Positions 35,347 to 44,873 of a stretch of DNA of 64,000 nucleotides are shown here, one piece after another. Numbering within the stretch: the stretch's first letter is position 1; each line of letters opens with the position of its first letter. A model generated the notes under the pieces. That model saw only the letters and a program-made list of their open reading frames with translations. It was not told the origin of the DNA and searched no databases. The DNA is from Photobacterium sanctipauli (GTDB taxonomy: Bacteria; Pseudomonadota; Gammaproteobacteria; Enterobacterales; Vibrionaceae), in NCBI RefSeq assembly GCF_003026495.1, contig NZ_PYMA01000011.1:62001-126000 (forward strand), written 5' to 3'. Made by a program: the position numbers and the translations under genes.

Positions 35347-36596
35347 GCCAGCCATCCCAACAGCAACCATTGATTAGCGTTCGTGGCTTGTACAAGGTAT
35401 TCGGCCCCAATGCCGACAAGGTGCTTGAGCAAGTCAAAGCCGGTGAGTCGAAAGATTATATTTTGTCGGCAACCGGCCATACCGTGGGCTTGAGTGATAT
35501 TAATCTCGATATTTACCCAGGGGAGATCTTTGTCGTCATGGGGTTGTCCGGCTCCGGGAAATCGACTCTGATCCGCCATTTCAACCGCTTGATTGAGCCG
35601 ACAGAGGGTATCATCGAGGTGGAAAACGCCAATGTGTTGGCACTCGGTGACAAGGAGCTGCAGCAATTTCGCCGCCATAAGATGTCGATGGTATTCCAGC
35701 GCTTTGGCTTGATGCCACATCGTACCGTATTGCAGAACATCGCCTATGGCTTGCAGATCCAAGGGGTCGACAAGTCGGAGCGGGTTAAGAAGGCGCAATA
35801 CTGGTTAGAAACGGTTGGCCTAGATGGTTACCAAGATCTTTACCCAGCCAGCCTTTCAGGTGGTCAGCAACAAAGGGTCGGTTTGGCCCGGGCACTGTGC
35901 ACCGATGCCGAAATTTTGTTGATGGACGAAGCCTTCTCAGCACTCGACCCGCTTATCCGCAGTGAAATGCAAGATCAGCTTATTGAGTTGCAGGAGAAAT
36001 TGCACAAGACCATTGTATTTATTACCCATGACTTGGATGAAGCGCTCAGGCTGGGGGATCGCATTGCCATTCTTCGCGATGGTGAGGTCGTACAGCAAGG
36101 TAAACCGGTTGAGATATTGCTTGAGCCAGCAGACGACTATGTTGAAGCCTTCGTGAAAGACGTGAACCGTGCCAGGGCGCTTACGGTTGAAACGGTGATG
36201 AAGCCGCAGGCAGTACGTATTTCGGCAGAGACAATAGGCGAAGCTATCAAGCAAATGCGCAGCGAAAAAGGCGATTATGGCTACTATATTAGCGATGATG
36301 GCTACCAAGGCGTGATTACCCAGCAAAGCCTCGAAGAGGTGGATGAGCAGGATTACGGTAAAGCCATTGAGCCATCCATGTTAGAAGCTGTGCCCGCAGT
36401 CCATGCCGATGCCTTGTTGGAAGAGGTGATTCCAGAAACATTAGATAGCGAGCACCCGCTACCAGTCATTAATGCGGAAGGTGAAGTGGAAGGGCACCTA
36501 TCCCGTACGACCTTGGCCGAAGTACTTAGCGAGCAAGGCAAAAGTGGTGAGGACGAAAGCGGAAAAAAGCCAATGGGGGATGATTTAGCAGCCTAG
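35343..36596 (+). CDS. proV: Quaternary-amine ABC transporter ATP-binding protein (ProV-like, with CBS domains)
   Basis: ATPase of the ProU/OpuA class, 417 aa. Walker A GLSGSGKST near residue 66, Q-loop MVFQRFGL, signature LSGGQQQRVGLARAL near residue 165, Walker B ILLMDEAFSALDP. A C-terminal region from about residue 275 has a tandem CBS pair, which in OpuA senses ionic strength; the second CBS is followed by a polar tail. The extra segment between residues 15 and 45 is usual for ProV. Last gene of the operon; terminator follows. Confidence 0.88.
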   Translation: MSQPSQQQPLISVRGLYKVFGPNADKVLEQVKAGESKDYILSATGHTVGLSDINLDIYPGEIFVVMGLSGSGKSTLIRHFNRLIEPTEGIIEVENANVLALGDKELQQFRRHKMSMVFQRFGLMPHRTVLQNIAYGLQIQGVDKSERVKKAQYWLETVGLDGYQDLYPASLSGGQQQRVGLARALCTDAEILLMDEAFSALDPLIRSEMQDQLIELQEKLHKTIVFITHDLDEALRLGDRIAILRDGEVVQQGKPVEILLEPADDYVEAFVKDVNRARALTVETVMKPQAVRISAETIGEAIKQMRSEKGDYGYYISDDGYQGVITQQSLEEVDEQDYGKAIEPSMLEAVPAVHADALLEEVIPETLDSEHPLPVINAEGEVEGHLSRTTLAEVLSEQGKSGEDESGKKPMGDDLAA

Positions 36597-36627
36597 CGCT
36601 GTTGCCTCCTTGCTGAGGATGGAAAAT

Positions 36628-36656
36628 AAAAAAGGTCACCGTGGTGACCTTTTTTG
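36628..36656 (+). terminator. Terminator between proV-like gene and the coiled-coil protein gene
   Basis: Perfect 13-bp stem AAAAAAGGTCACC (36628-36640) / its complement (36643-36655), 2-nt centre; works on both strands for these convergent genes. Confidence 0.92.
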
Positions 36657-36674
36657 TGTTCGATATTTTGCCGA

Positions 36675-37436
36675 TTACCATTTGCGCTTAGGTTGGAACA
36701 GTACGTCGAGTTCGTCCTGCTCTTTTTCAATCATTTGCTGGCGCTCTTGTTCATGGCTGAGGTTTTGGCTACTGTCAATTTCCATTAGCATTTTCTGTAG
36801 CTTTTCACGCGCTTGGTTAGCGTAGTTGTCGTTTTTGCTGGCCAGGGCATCGATACCTTTCTTGAGCAATTGCTTTGAGGTACCCAACTGGCGCTTATTG
36901 CGGGCGTCATTGGCACGCTTAATCACATTTTCGATGTTAATGCGCAATTGAATGCCTTCCAGGCGCGCGTTTTCAGCAACGAAGGATTGAGTCGGCATAC
37001 GGCCTTTACTGTGTTCACCCTTAATCACGACTTTTAAGCGTTTCACCAGCTGAAGCATGCCAATGGCTTGTTTATCCGTTGTTGGCACTTTGAAGCTGGC
37101 GACATCGGCATTAGAGTAGTTTTCTTGTAGCTGACGAATTTGCTCGGCAACATTTTTGATGCGCTGCGGTAGCGATTTATCTGATGGGTCAACCTCAAGC
37201 ATACCTTCCAGCGAAGACAGTACGCGTTGGTTCAGGCACACTAAAAGTTCTTTACTATAAGGTAGGTGGTGGGCATTACCGATCAGGTCTTCAGTCGCAT
37301 CGATCACGGCAATGAACTTTGCCAGTTCCTGCTGCTTGCTGCTTTCCAGTTTTTGTCGGTACTGAATAATGATGTTGTAGCCAACAATCAGGATCAGTAG
37401 CAGACTTACCAGGCCAATGATTAGTGGCATACTCAT
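36675..37436 (-). CDS. Membrane-anchored coiled-coil protein of unknown function
   Basis: 253 aa. An N-terminal helix (IIGLVSLLLILIVGYNIII, about residues 5-23) is followed by a cytoplasmic region rich in Glu, Gln, Lys and Leu, with heptad-like patterns (LESSKQQELAKF, RIKNVAEQIRQLQENY, EQERQQMIEKEQDELDVL). I do not recognise a domain. The layout recalls small inner-membrane scaffold or envelope proteins. It has its own upstream region and a shared terminator; the next gene, cysB, is divergent by 381 bp. Confidence 0.8.
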   Translation of the reverse strand: MSMPLIIGLVSLLLILIVGYNIIIQYRQKLESSKQQELAKFIAVIDATEDLIGNAHHLPYSKELLVCLNQRVLSSLEGMLEVDPSDKSLPQRIKNVAEQIRQLQENYSNADVASFKVPTTDKQAIGMLQLVKRLKVVIKGEHSKGRMPTQSFVAENARLEGIQLRINIENVIKRANDARNKRQLGTSKQLLKKGIDALASKNDNYANQAREKLQKMLMEIDSSQNLSHEQERQQMIEKEQDELDVLFQPKRKW

Positions 37437-37546
37437 AAGTTACGTCGATCATCCGTGCTTAAATTAAGTCTTATAAGATACACCATCTCCCTATGAGGGC
37501 ATAGTTTTGTTGCAATTTTTGCGTGTTTAAGTAGCAAGTTATTGAT

Positions 37547-37630
37547 ATGGCGAAAGGCAAATTGGGTAAATCTTCCTCAATCTGGATTTTTGCAATAATT
37601 GCCCTGTTTTCCTTATTTGACGGGCTTTAG
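37547..37630 (+). CDS. Possible 27-aa single-span membrane peptide
   Basis: ATG 37547 to TAG 37630 encodes MAKGKLGKSSS then a hydrophobic run of about 14 residues (IWIFAIIALFSLF) and DGL. The basic N-terminus and single helix fit known small membrane proteins, but the Shine-Dalgarno is weak and coding is not proven. Confidence 0.28.
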   Translation: MAKGKLGKSSSIWIFAIIALFSLFDGL

Positions 37631-37700
37631 ATTGAGAGAGGCGTGAAAAAGTGAGTCATGGTAGGAGTTATTGAATACAACTGCTATGAATATTAATGCC

Positions 37701-37731
37701 TTAAGTATATAACTTGGTGTTATATACTTAA
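37701..37731. promoter_or_regulatory. Perfect 13-bp inverted repeat upstream of cysB
   Basis: TTAAGTATATAAC, 5-nt spacer, then the exact complement. AT-rich; no T-tract follows, so it is not a terminator. Confidence 0.55.
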
Positions 37732-37805
37732 TTGAACTGGTTTAAGTTTCCTGGTTCGTTGACCCGTTTAGCCAGCATGGACGCAGAGTGTAATAGGGCA
37801 GATAA

Positions 37806-38792
<987 letters not shown>

Positions 38793-38826
38793 TTCAATTG
38801 ATGCTGGTTTGTTAACAATACCCACC

Positions 38827-38853
38827 AAAGGCAGTATATAGCTGCCTTTTTCT
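38827..38853 (+). terminator. cysB terminator
   Basis: AAAGGCAG (38827-38834) / CTGCCTTT (38842-38849), 7-nt loop, then TTCTTTC. Confidence 0.82.
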
Positions 38854-38941
38854 TTCTTAAATCGAAACAGTCTCTTTCTGCTCTTTATTGCTTTGATGGT
38901 ATACAATAACGGGGATTAACCTGATTAAGTAAGAGAGCACC

Positions 38942-40129
38942 ATGTTTGCCCCGGTTTTTGCCCAGTTGGACGCCGTTTTAGCTGAAACCCGTCATTTTTG
39001 GCAGTTTATGCCTTTTTCTGTTCAACCTGATGAATGGCAGGCGCAATACCCGGCGCTATATCAATGGCTCAACTCGCTTTCAGACGAGCAAATGGCTGAG
39101 TTGCTGGACGACCCGCAGGCATTGGCTTTTCAGCTGGCTCCTTATATTCCCCAAGCACAACAATTGTATCGCTTATCGCAGGTTGAAGGTTTGGCGCGTA
39201 TCGAGCGTATAGCCCCAAAAGGATTGGATATCGGTATTCCTGGCCGTAAATGGCAGCAACTGCAAGCCTTTAATGGTGCATTGCCGGCTTTAAACCTGCC
39301 TTGGCTAGAATGGTGTGCGGGCAAAGGCTATTTGGGCAGGGTGCTGACAGCGACGCACCAAACGCCAGTGGTGAGTTTGGAATGGCAGCAGGCGCTGTGT
39401 GACTCAGGCGCAGCAGCAGCCGAAAAGCTCAAGTTGGCGATGACTTTTGTTCAAGGGGATGCCTTCTCGGCAGACAGCGAGCAATACATCCATGCAGGCC
39501 AACATGCTGTTGCACTTCACGCCTGCGGTGATTTGCATGTTTCCTTATTGCAGCGAGTGGCAAGCAAACAAGGGCAGGCGGTAAGTGTCTCTCCTTGTTG
39601 CTACCACCTGATCCGAGATAAGTCTTACCAACCAATGTCTCGTTTGGCACAGCAAAGCGAGCTGGCATTGTCGAAACATGACTTGCGTTTGCCTTTGCAG
39701 GAAACCGTGACAGCCGGTAACCGGGTGAAGAATTTACGTTTCGTCGAGGTCAGCTTCAGGCTTGGTTTTGACAGCTTGCAAAAGCACATACAGGCAACCG
39801 ATGAGTATATGCCTGTACCGAACGTGCAAAAAGCCTTGCTAAACGACGGCTTTGAAGCTTTCTGCCGTTGGGCGGCGGAGAAAAAGCAAGTCACCCTGCC
39901 TGACAACATTGATTTTGCCTATTGGCAGCAGGTGGGGGAGCAACGTTTTGGCTGGGTTGAAAAACTGGAGTTGGTACGCCAGCTGTTCCGCCGACCGCTA
40001 GAAATGTGGCTGGTTTATGATCGCGCCTGCTTTATGGAAGAGTCGGGATATCAGGTCACTGTCGGTACTTTTTGTGACAAGCCGATCACCCCTAGAAACC
40101 TATTAATCCACGCGGAGTTGAAACAGTAA
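38942..40129 (+). CDS. Predicted SAM-dependent methyltransferase (Methyltransf_32-like)
   Basis: 395 aa. A hydrophobic/aromatic-rich N-terminal part of about 120 residues precedes the SAM site WCAGKGYLGR (about residues 124-133) and the HACGDLHVSLLQ segment; SPCCYH follows, a pattern shared with METTL25-type RNA or protein methyltransferases. Substrate is unknown. It may be translationally linked to the next gene: its stop TAA is directly followed by ATG. Confidence 0.75.
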   Translation: MFAPVFAQLDAVLAETRHFWQFMPFSVQPDEWQAQYPALYQWLNSLSDEQMAELLDDPQALAFQLAPYIPQAQQLYRLSQVEGLARIERIAPKGLDIGIPGRKWQQLQAFNGALPALNLPWLEWCAGKGYLGRVLTATHQTPVVSLEWQQALCDSGAAAAEKLKLAMTFVQGDAFSADSEQYIHAGQHAVALHACGDLHVSLLQRVASKQGQAVSVSPCCYHLIRDKSYQPMSRLAQQSELALSKHDLRLPLQETVTAGNRVKNLRFVEVSFRLGFDSLQKHIQATDEYMPVPNVQKALLNDGFEAFCRWAAEKKQVTLPDNIDFAYWQQVGEQRFGWVEKLELVRQLFRRPLEMWLVYDRACFMEESGYQVTVGTFCDKPITPRNLLIHAELKQ

Positions 40130-40867
40130 ATGGAAGAATTGAGCACGCTTACGCTCTTGTATTGTGCCTTGGCTTTAGCTGCAGGCTGTTTTGTTCAAAG
40201 TACCGTTGGCTTCGGTATGGCCATTGTTGCCGCCCCAATCATCTTTATTTTTGAGCCGCGTTTCGTACCCGGCATGCTCACCGTTGTGGGGTTGGTGCTT
40301 TCACTGATAAACATGTGGCAATACCGACGCGTCTTAAGTTTCAACGGCCTTGGCGCGGCCATCATCGGGCGAATTCCGGGATCGATTATTGCCGGTATCA
40401 TGTTGATGTATATTTCGCTTCAGTCACTCTCCTTGGTGCTGGGGGTAGGCGTGCTATTGGCGGTTGCGATCAGCCTGCTGAAAGTGCGTATCGAGCCGAC
40501 AACCAAGTCGATGTTCTGGGCTGGTTTTGCATCAGGCTTAATGGGGACCAGTACCAGTATCGGCGGGCCACCGCTGGCGCTTGTACTGCAACATGCCGGT
40601 GCGAGTAAGCTAAGGGCGAACTTGGCGGGCTACTTTGCGGTTAGCTGCTTGATGTCTTTGGTTATACTTGCGGCAACGGGCTACTTTGGCTGGTGGCACC
40701 TGAAGTACAGCTTAATGATTTTACCAGTACCGATACTGACGTCTATTTTTGCCTACCGTGTTCAGCATTTGATCAAAGCCGAGTGGCTACGGTATTCATT
40801 GCTGATCCTGTGTTCATTCTCTGGCGTGGTGGCTATTTGGCAGGGTATATCGCCAAGCGCAGTCTAA
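40130..40867 (+). CDS. TauE/SafE family sulfite exporter-like permease
   Basis: Inner-membrane protein of 245 aa with about eight hydrophobic helices in two related halves: GCFVQSTVGFGMAIVAAP in the first and SGLMGTSTSIGGPPLALV in the second, the TauE/SafE marks. Members are proposed to export sulfite, sulfoacetate or related organosulfur compounds. It starts at the base after the methyltransferase stop. CysB, the sulfur regulator, lies 1.3 kb upstream, so a sulfur link is possible but unproven. Confidence 0.87.
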   Translation: MEELSTLTLLYCALALAAGCFVQSTVGFGMAIVAAPIIFIFEPRFVPGMLTVVGLVLSLINMWQYRRVLSFNGLGAAIIGRIPGSIIAGIMLMYISLQSLSLVLGVGVLLAVAISLLKVRIEPTTKSMFWAGFASGLMGTSTSIGGPPLALVLQHAGASKLRANLAGYFAVSCLMSLVILAATGYFGWWHLKYSLMILPVPILTSIFAYRVQHLIKAEWLRYSLLILCSFSGVVAIWQGISPSAV

Positions 40868-40877
40868 CAAAATATAA

Positions 40878-40936
40878 ATTAGCGCTATGTAGATTAGCGC
40901 TATGTAGATTAGCACTATCTAGATTAAGTAGATTAA
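40878..40936 (+). repeat. Short tandem repeat, 15-bp unit
   Basis: ATTAGCGCTATGTAG occurs twice exactly (40878-40892, 40893-40907), then once with two changes (40908-40922, ATTAGCACTATCTAG), then shortened as ATTAAGTAG and ATTAAC. It starts 10 nt past the permease stop and ends before the terminator. Confidence 0.85.
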
Positions 40937-40942
40937 CAACAG

Positions 40943-40979
40943 AAAGGCCAGTTGCATCGTTTGCAACTGGCCTTTTTGT
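40943..40979 (+). terminator. Terminator after the TauE/SafE gene
   Basis: 14-bp stem AAAGGCCAGTTGCA (40943-40956) / its complement (40962-40975), 5-nt loop, then TTGTT; also between convergent genes. Confidence 0.93.
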
Positions 40980-41002
40980 TGTAGGTGTAACCGCTATTGG
41001 GG

Positions 41003-43009
41003 TTAGTGAACCGTGCCAGAATTGATTTCACTTACCTTGGTGGCTGGCTGAAGATCCTGCACGGTGTTTAACAAGGTAAAGTTGCGGTCTTCATGTTCAA
41101 AGGCCGGCATTGGGCGACCAAGATAATAGCCTTGGCAGTAATCAAAGCTACACTGCTGCAAGTAATTGAGCTGTGCCTCTGTTTCAACCCCTTCTGCGAC
41201 AACCTTCAAATCAAGCTTTTCACAGATCGCCTGTGTCGCTTCGATGATTGCCTGACTGCCTTTGTGTTCGCCCTGGACGAAGCTTTGGTCGAGCTTTACG
41301 ATACTGATGGGCAGATCTTGTAGCTGTGATAGCGACGAGTAACCCGTGCCAAAGTCATCGAGGTAGAGCTCAAGGCCAAGCGAAGCTAAGTCATCAAGGC
41401 ATTGTTTGGCTTCGTCGTAGTCTTGGAGCATGGTTGACTCGGTTAGCTCAAGTGCCAATTGCGATGGCGGTATTTGGTAGCGCTGTAGGAAGGCTTCAAT
41501 CGTCGGTGCCAAGCTAGATTGAAGCTGTGCCCTTGATAGATTGACGCTCATGATAAAGTTCTTGCCATACTTCTTGCGCCATTTGGCCAGCTGCTTACAA
41601 GCGGTTTTGATGATCCACTTGCCCAGCGGTACGATTTGGCCTGTTTCTTCTGCTAACGGGATAAACTCAGCCGGGGATACCTGGCCAAGCTCTTCATCAT
41701 GCCAGCGGATCAGGGCTTCAAAGCCTTTTAGTGATTTCGATTTCAAATCAACAATCGGCTGGTAGTAGAGGTCAAACGCTTCGGCTTCTAAGGCCAGAGT
41801 GAGGTGATGGCGCAAGGTCATCTTGCGGTATAGCGCGTCTGCCATGTCAGGCGAAAAATGATGGCTGCGGTTTCGCCCGCGCATTTTTGCCCGGTGCATT
41901 GCCATATCCGCTTGGGTGATAAGGGTTTCAATGTCTTTGGCATCGGTCGGGTAGTTGGCCATGCCGATGCTACAGCCAATGGAAAGCTCGCCTACTTCTT
42001 TTAAATGGAAGGGGCGGTTAAGGGCGTTAATAATTTGCTTGGCAAAAATCGCAGGCTCGCTGATATTGCGATGCTCGACCTGGATGATGAATTCATCACC
42101 ACCAAAGCGAGCGAGTAGCCCCTTGAGCTTGAGCTCTTCCTGTAGGCGGATTGCGATGGCGCGCAATAGCTTGTCACCGATGGCATGGCCATAGGTGTCG
42201 TTAACCATTTTAAATCCGTCGATATCAAGGAAGAAGAGGCTATATGGCTGTTGGCTGTGCTGGTTTTCTATTATCGCATTGGTAATGCCGCGGCGATTGA
42301 GCAGCCCGGTCATAAAGTCATGCTCGGCGTTGTACTTGGCTTTGTGCTGCTGCTCAATTTCTTGGCTGATGTTGATCAGGGTAAGCAGCAGCTGCTGTTG
42401 ATCTTCCAGCCACTTGCATTCAATGCTAAACCAATGGTGGTTCTTGCCTGTCCAGCATAGTTTTTTAGTTTTGACCGGCTTATTGTTTTGGCTATCGTGC
42501 AACCATTGCTCTGCCTGCTGCGCGTCGCCAAGGAAGCTGGCTAGGTCTTGCAAATGTGGGCCATAAGCATGGTTGAATGCGTCGTTGGCACTGACAAGTT
42601 TGCCCTGTTGGGAAAAGAGTAGGGCTAAATTACCACTGCTTGATACCGCAAGCTCTCGCTTTAAGGTGGCCTCTTCAGAAATGACTTCAACCAGCATACC
42701 CAGCCTGCCGTTTTCTAGCGGAATACCAGAAAAATGACAGAGTGCTTTTTTGATGATGTTGTTCGGTGAGAAGTACCACCATGTCTTTACGACTTCGCCT
42801 TTTTCAAAGCGGCGTTGGTAGCCATCGAGAATCGCACTGACTGCTTCTGACATGCCGACACTGAGGTCGCGGGACGAGAGTTCCTTTGGGCATGTTGCTT
42901 CCCATAATGGCAGTGAAGCAGAGTTGGCCCAAATGATTTTTTTATTCTGAATATCAAATACCCAAACTGGTGATTGAAGGTATTCAAAAAGCGAAAAGGT
43001 ATGGTTCAT
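41003..43009 (-). CDS. PAS-GGDEF-EAL cyclic-di-GMP protein (probable phosphodiesterase)
   Basis: 668 aa, no clear membrane helix, so probably cytoplasmic. Two PAS-like regions (about residues 1-110 and 125-225), GGDEF near residue 303 (ARFGGDEF, intact) and EAL near residue 430 (GFEALIRW). EAL catalytic residues are kept: ELTES, DDFGTGYSS, KLDQSFV, AEGVET and QGYYLGRP, so the phosphodiesterase half should be active. No RxxD inhibitory site precedes GGDEF. The net direction of activity cannot be read off sequence. Single gene, flanked by a 364-bp upstream region. Confidence 0.88.
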   Translation of the reverse strand: MNHTFSLFEYLQSPVWVFDIQNKKIIWANSASLPLWEATCPKELSSRDLSVGMSEAVSAILDGYQRRFEKGEVVKTWWYFSPNNIIKKALCHFSGIPLENGRLGMLVEVISEEATLKRELAVSSSGNLALLFSQQGKLVSANDAFNHAYGPHLQDLASFLGDAQQAEQWLHDSQNNKPVKTKKLCWTGKNHHWFSIECKWLEDQQQLLLTLINISQEIEQQHKAKYNAEHDFMTGLLNRRGITNAIIENQHSQQPYSLFFLDIDGFKMVNDTYGHAIGDKLLRAIAIRLQEELKLKGLLARFGGDEFIIQVEHRNISEPAIFAKQIINALNRPFHLKEVGELSIGCSIGMANYPTDAKDIETLITQADMAMHRAKMRGRNRSHHFSPDMADALYRKMTLRHHLTLALEAEAFDLYYQPIVDLKSKSLKGFEALIRWHDEELGQVSPAEFIPLAEETGQIVPLGKWIIKTACKQLAKWRKKYGKNFIMSVNLSRAQLQSSLAPTIEAFLQRYQIPPSQLALELTESTMLQDYDEAKQCLDDLASLGLELYLDDFGTGYSSLSQLQDLPISIVKLDQSFVQGEHKGSQAIIEATQAICEKLDLKVVAEGVETEAQLNYLQQCSFDYCQGYYLGRPMPAFEHEDRNFTLLNTVQDLQPATKVSEINSGTVH

Positions 43010-43373
43010 TACCAGTGCTTATACATTTATTTTGTGATAGTAGTTCAAGATTAACTTAAAAATAGAAGTATAAATATGATAATAATAAAAAATCGTGAGA
43101 TTTATTCACTAACGATGAGAAAAAAGATGTAATTCATTGAATGCAAGTAAAAAAAGGAGTTATAGGTCTGATTGGCCAGCTTCTCATCTAATGAAATTAA
43201 TAATACAGGATTAATTATAACCTGCTTGTATATTACATCTTTAAGGTGTTTTGAATTTATATTACCAGCGAGCGATTTATATCGCTTGTTATTTAATCAG
43301 GCTAATTTGAATTAAATAGTTAACGCCAAGGTATCAGAAGATATACCTTGGCGTTTTTTTATTCGCTGACCAA
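43010..43373. other. Intergenic region with an orphan plus-strand terminator
   Basis: 364 bp, AT-rich, between two minus-strand genes. It contains the promoter of the GGDEF-EAL gene (not resolved), a small stem AGCGAT/ATCGCT (43271-43286) and a very strong hairpin at 43322-43355 whose T7 run points to the plus strand. No ORF of note. See the findings for a possible small RNA. Confidence 0.5.
43322..43362 (+). terminator. Strong hairpin terminator, better T-tract on plus strand
   Basis: AACGCCAAGGTAT (43322-43334), 8-nt loop, ATACCTTGGCGTT (43343-43355), then TTTTT. On the minus strand, where tyrP needs a terminator, the tail is only TTAACTATTT. Confidence 0.88.
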
Positions 43374-44582
43374 TTAGCCAATCGTAGGAATTAGCCCTGC
43401 CATTTGCAGAAACTGAGCAGAGATAATCAACACCCCAGCCCCGGTAGCAGCAACAAGCGCTGGCGTGCCACCTGCTACCCGGTATTCATTCTCTTCGATC
43501 TGGCGCTGCTTGCGTTGTGCAACCACCATGGCAACAGGCAAGAATATTGCCAAAATGACCAATGCAATAGCTGCGAAGCCTAGGGCCATAATAAAGCCCT
43601 GTGGGTAGAACAGCGCGAATCCAAGCGGTGGAACAAAGGTGATCAATGCCGTATGAAGGCGGCCGTGCTTGTGGCTATCACGCTTGAAGCTGTCGGAAAT
43701 AAAATCGAACAGGCCTAGGCTCACCCCCAAAAATGACGTCGCCAGGGCTAGGTCGGCAAAGATGGATACTGACTGGCTCACCATTGGGTTGTGCAGCATG
43801 TCGCTAAGTGTACCAATGAAAGCACCGAGCGTGCTGCTGGCCAGTAAGTCTGCCTGGCTGAGTACGCCTTGGCTGGCAATTTGCCAGAATACGTAAATGA
43901 TGAGCGGTAACGATGAGCCAAAAATCATGACTTTACGAAGTGAGCGAATATCCATGCCGATGTAGCGAACAACGGAAGGAATGCTACCGTGGAAACCAAA
44001 CGAGGTGAACACTACCGGCAAAGCTGAAATGATCAGCCCGTTCTCGATAGGCATATTAACGAGGTGGCCGCCTTCAACATTCGGTGCCAGCAAGCCCAAC
44101 ATCACTACCAGTGCAATGATTTTCAATGTGAACAATACGCGGTTCACGATATCGACCGAGTGGGTGCCGATGGCAACAACAGAGGCAATGATCACGGTAA
44201 ACAGTACCGCGCTGGTTTGCGCTGAGACTTCAATGCCCATCCAAAAATTCAGCTTATCGTTAAGCTGATCGCCGCCACCCGCAATGTAGGCCGCACACAA
44301 AGAGTACATCAAGAAAGCCACAGCGAAGCTGGCAAGCAGTTGGCCCTTACGCCCAAGCAGCTGGTTGGCTAATGAGTTTAAAGTGGCTGTTGTTTCAGCA
44401 TATTGGTGGACCTCCAGCATTAGCAATGCGGTGTAGGTCATCAGCAGCCAAATGGCGAACATAACCAGTGTTGCAGTTGTAAAGCCCAACCCGGCTGAGG
44501 CTAGTGGTAGGGCGAGCATTCCCGCGCCAATGGTTGTACCGGCAATGATGAGCATACTGCCGAAGGTTTTGTTGGTAGACAT
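43374..44582 (-). CDS. tyrP: Tyrosine-specific transporter TyrP (aromatic amino acid permease, HAAAP family)
   Basis: Inner-membrane permease of 402 aa from ATG 44582 (GGAG 9 nt before); the frame extends upstream to 44636 but E. coli TyrP (403 aa) aligns from MSTNKTFGSMLIIAGTTIGAG-like sequence. Strong family runs: IGAGMLALPLA, VVFTSFGFHGSIPS, IFADLALATSFLGVSLGLFD, FALFYPQGF. About eleven helices. A consensus TyrR box and a weaker one are upstream, as for E. coli tyrP. Confidence 0.9.
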   Translation of the reverse strand: MSTNKTFGSMLIIAGTTIGAGMLALPLASAGLGFTTATLVMFAIWLLMTYTALLMLEVHQYAETTATLNSLANQLLGRKGQLLASFAVAFLMYSLCAAYIAGGGDQLNDKLNFWMGIEVSAQTSAVLFTVIIASVVAIGTHSVDIVNRVLFTLKIIALVVMLGLLAPNVEGGHLVNMPIENGLIISALPVVFTSFGFHGSIPSVVRYIGMDIRSLRKVMIFGSSLPLIIYVFWQIASQGVLSQADLLASSTLGAFIGTLSDMLHNPMVSQSVSIFADLALATSFLGVSLGLFDFISDSFKRDSHKHGRLHTALITFVPPLGFALFYPQGFIMALGFAAIALVILAIFLPVAMVVAQRKQRQIEENEYRVAGGTPALVAATGAGVLIISAQFLQMAGLIPTIG

Positions 44583-44687
44583 TGCTTGTTGCTCCCAGAT
44601 TATTGAGTTGTTGTGTTCGGGAGGTGGTTGATGCACCTGTGGTCACTCCCTTAATAGAGGTGTTGGCCACAATGGCGAATTATGAAG

Positions 44688-44705
44688 TGTTCAATATTAT
44701 TTACA
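44688..44705 (-). promoter_or_regulatory. Weak TyrR box upstream of tyrP
   Basis: TGTTCA-N6-TTTACA: three mismatches in one half, exact in the other. It is about 105 bp before the tyrP start, downstream of the predicted promoter. Confidence 0.4.
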
Positions 44706-44830
44706 CTTGATAAGGCCTTGTGGCTATCGATAGGAGTGTCTTTTATGGTGTTTTGTCATGCTTTTCTCTTGCTTTGAAGCTTTATGGTTGTGACTTGTCG
44801 GCTTTGTTGCTTGCCTGTGCTGTTGTGGAC

Positions 44831-44857
44831 TTTATATTGAGAGGAATACGCTGTCAA
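44831..44857 (-). promoter_or_regulatory. Predicted tyrP promoter
   Basis: On the minus strand TTGACA (44852-44857), 15-nt spacer, TATAAA (44831-44836). The spacing is short, which would suit an activator-dependent promoter. Confidence 0.5.
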
Positions 44858-44873
44858 CTTCGGTGTAAGGAGG

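Noticed and set aside
40693-41025. 110-codon plus-strand ORF containing repeated LALCR
   Set aside because: Out of frame with the TauE/SafE gene; the repeats are simply the translated 15-bp tandem repeat.
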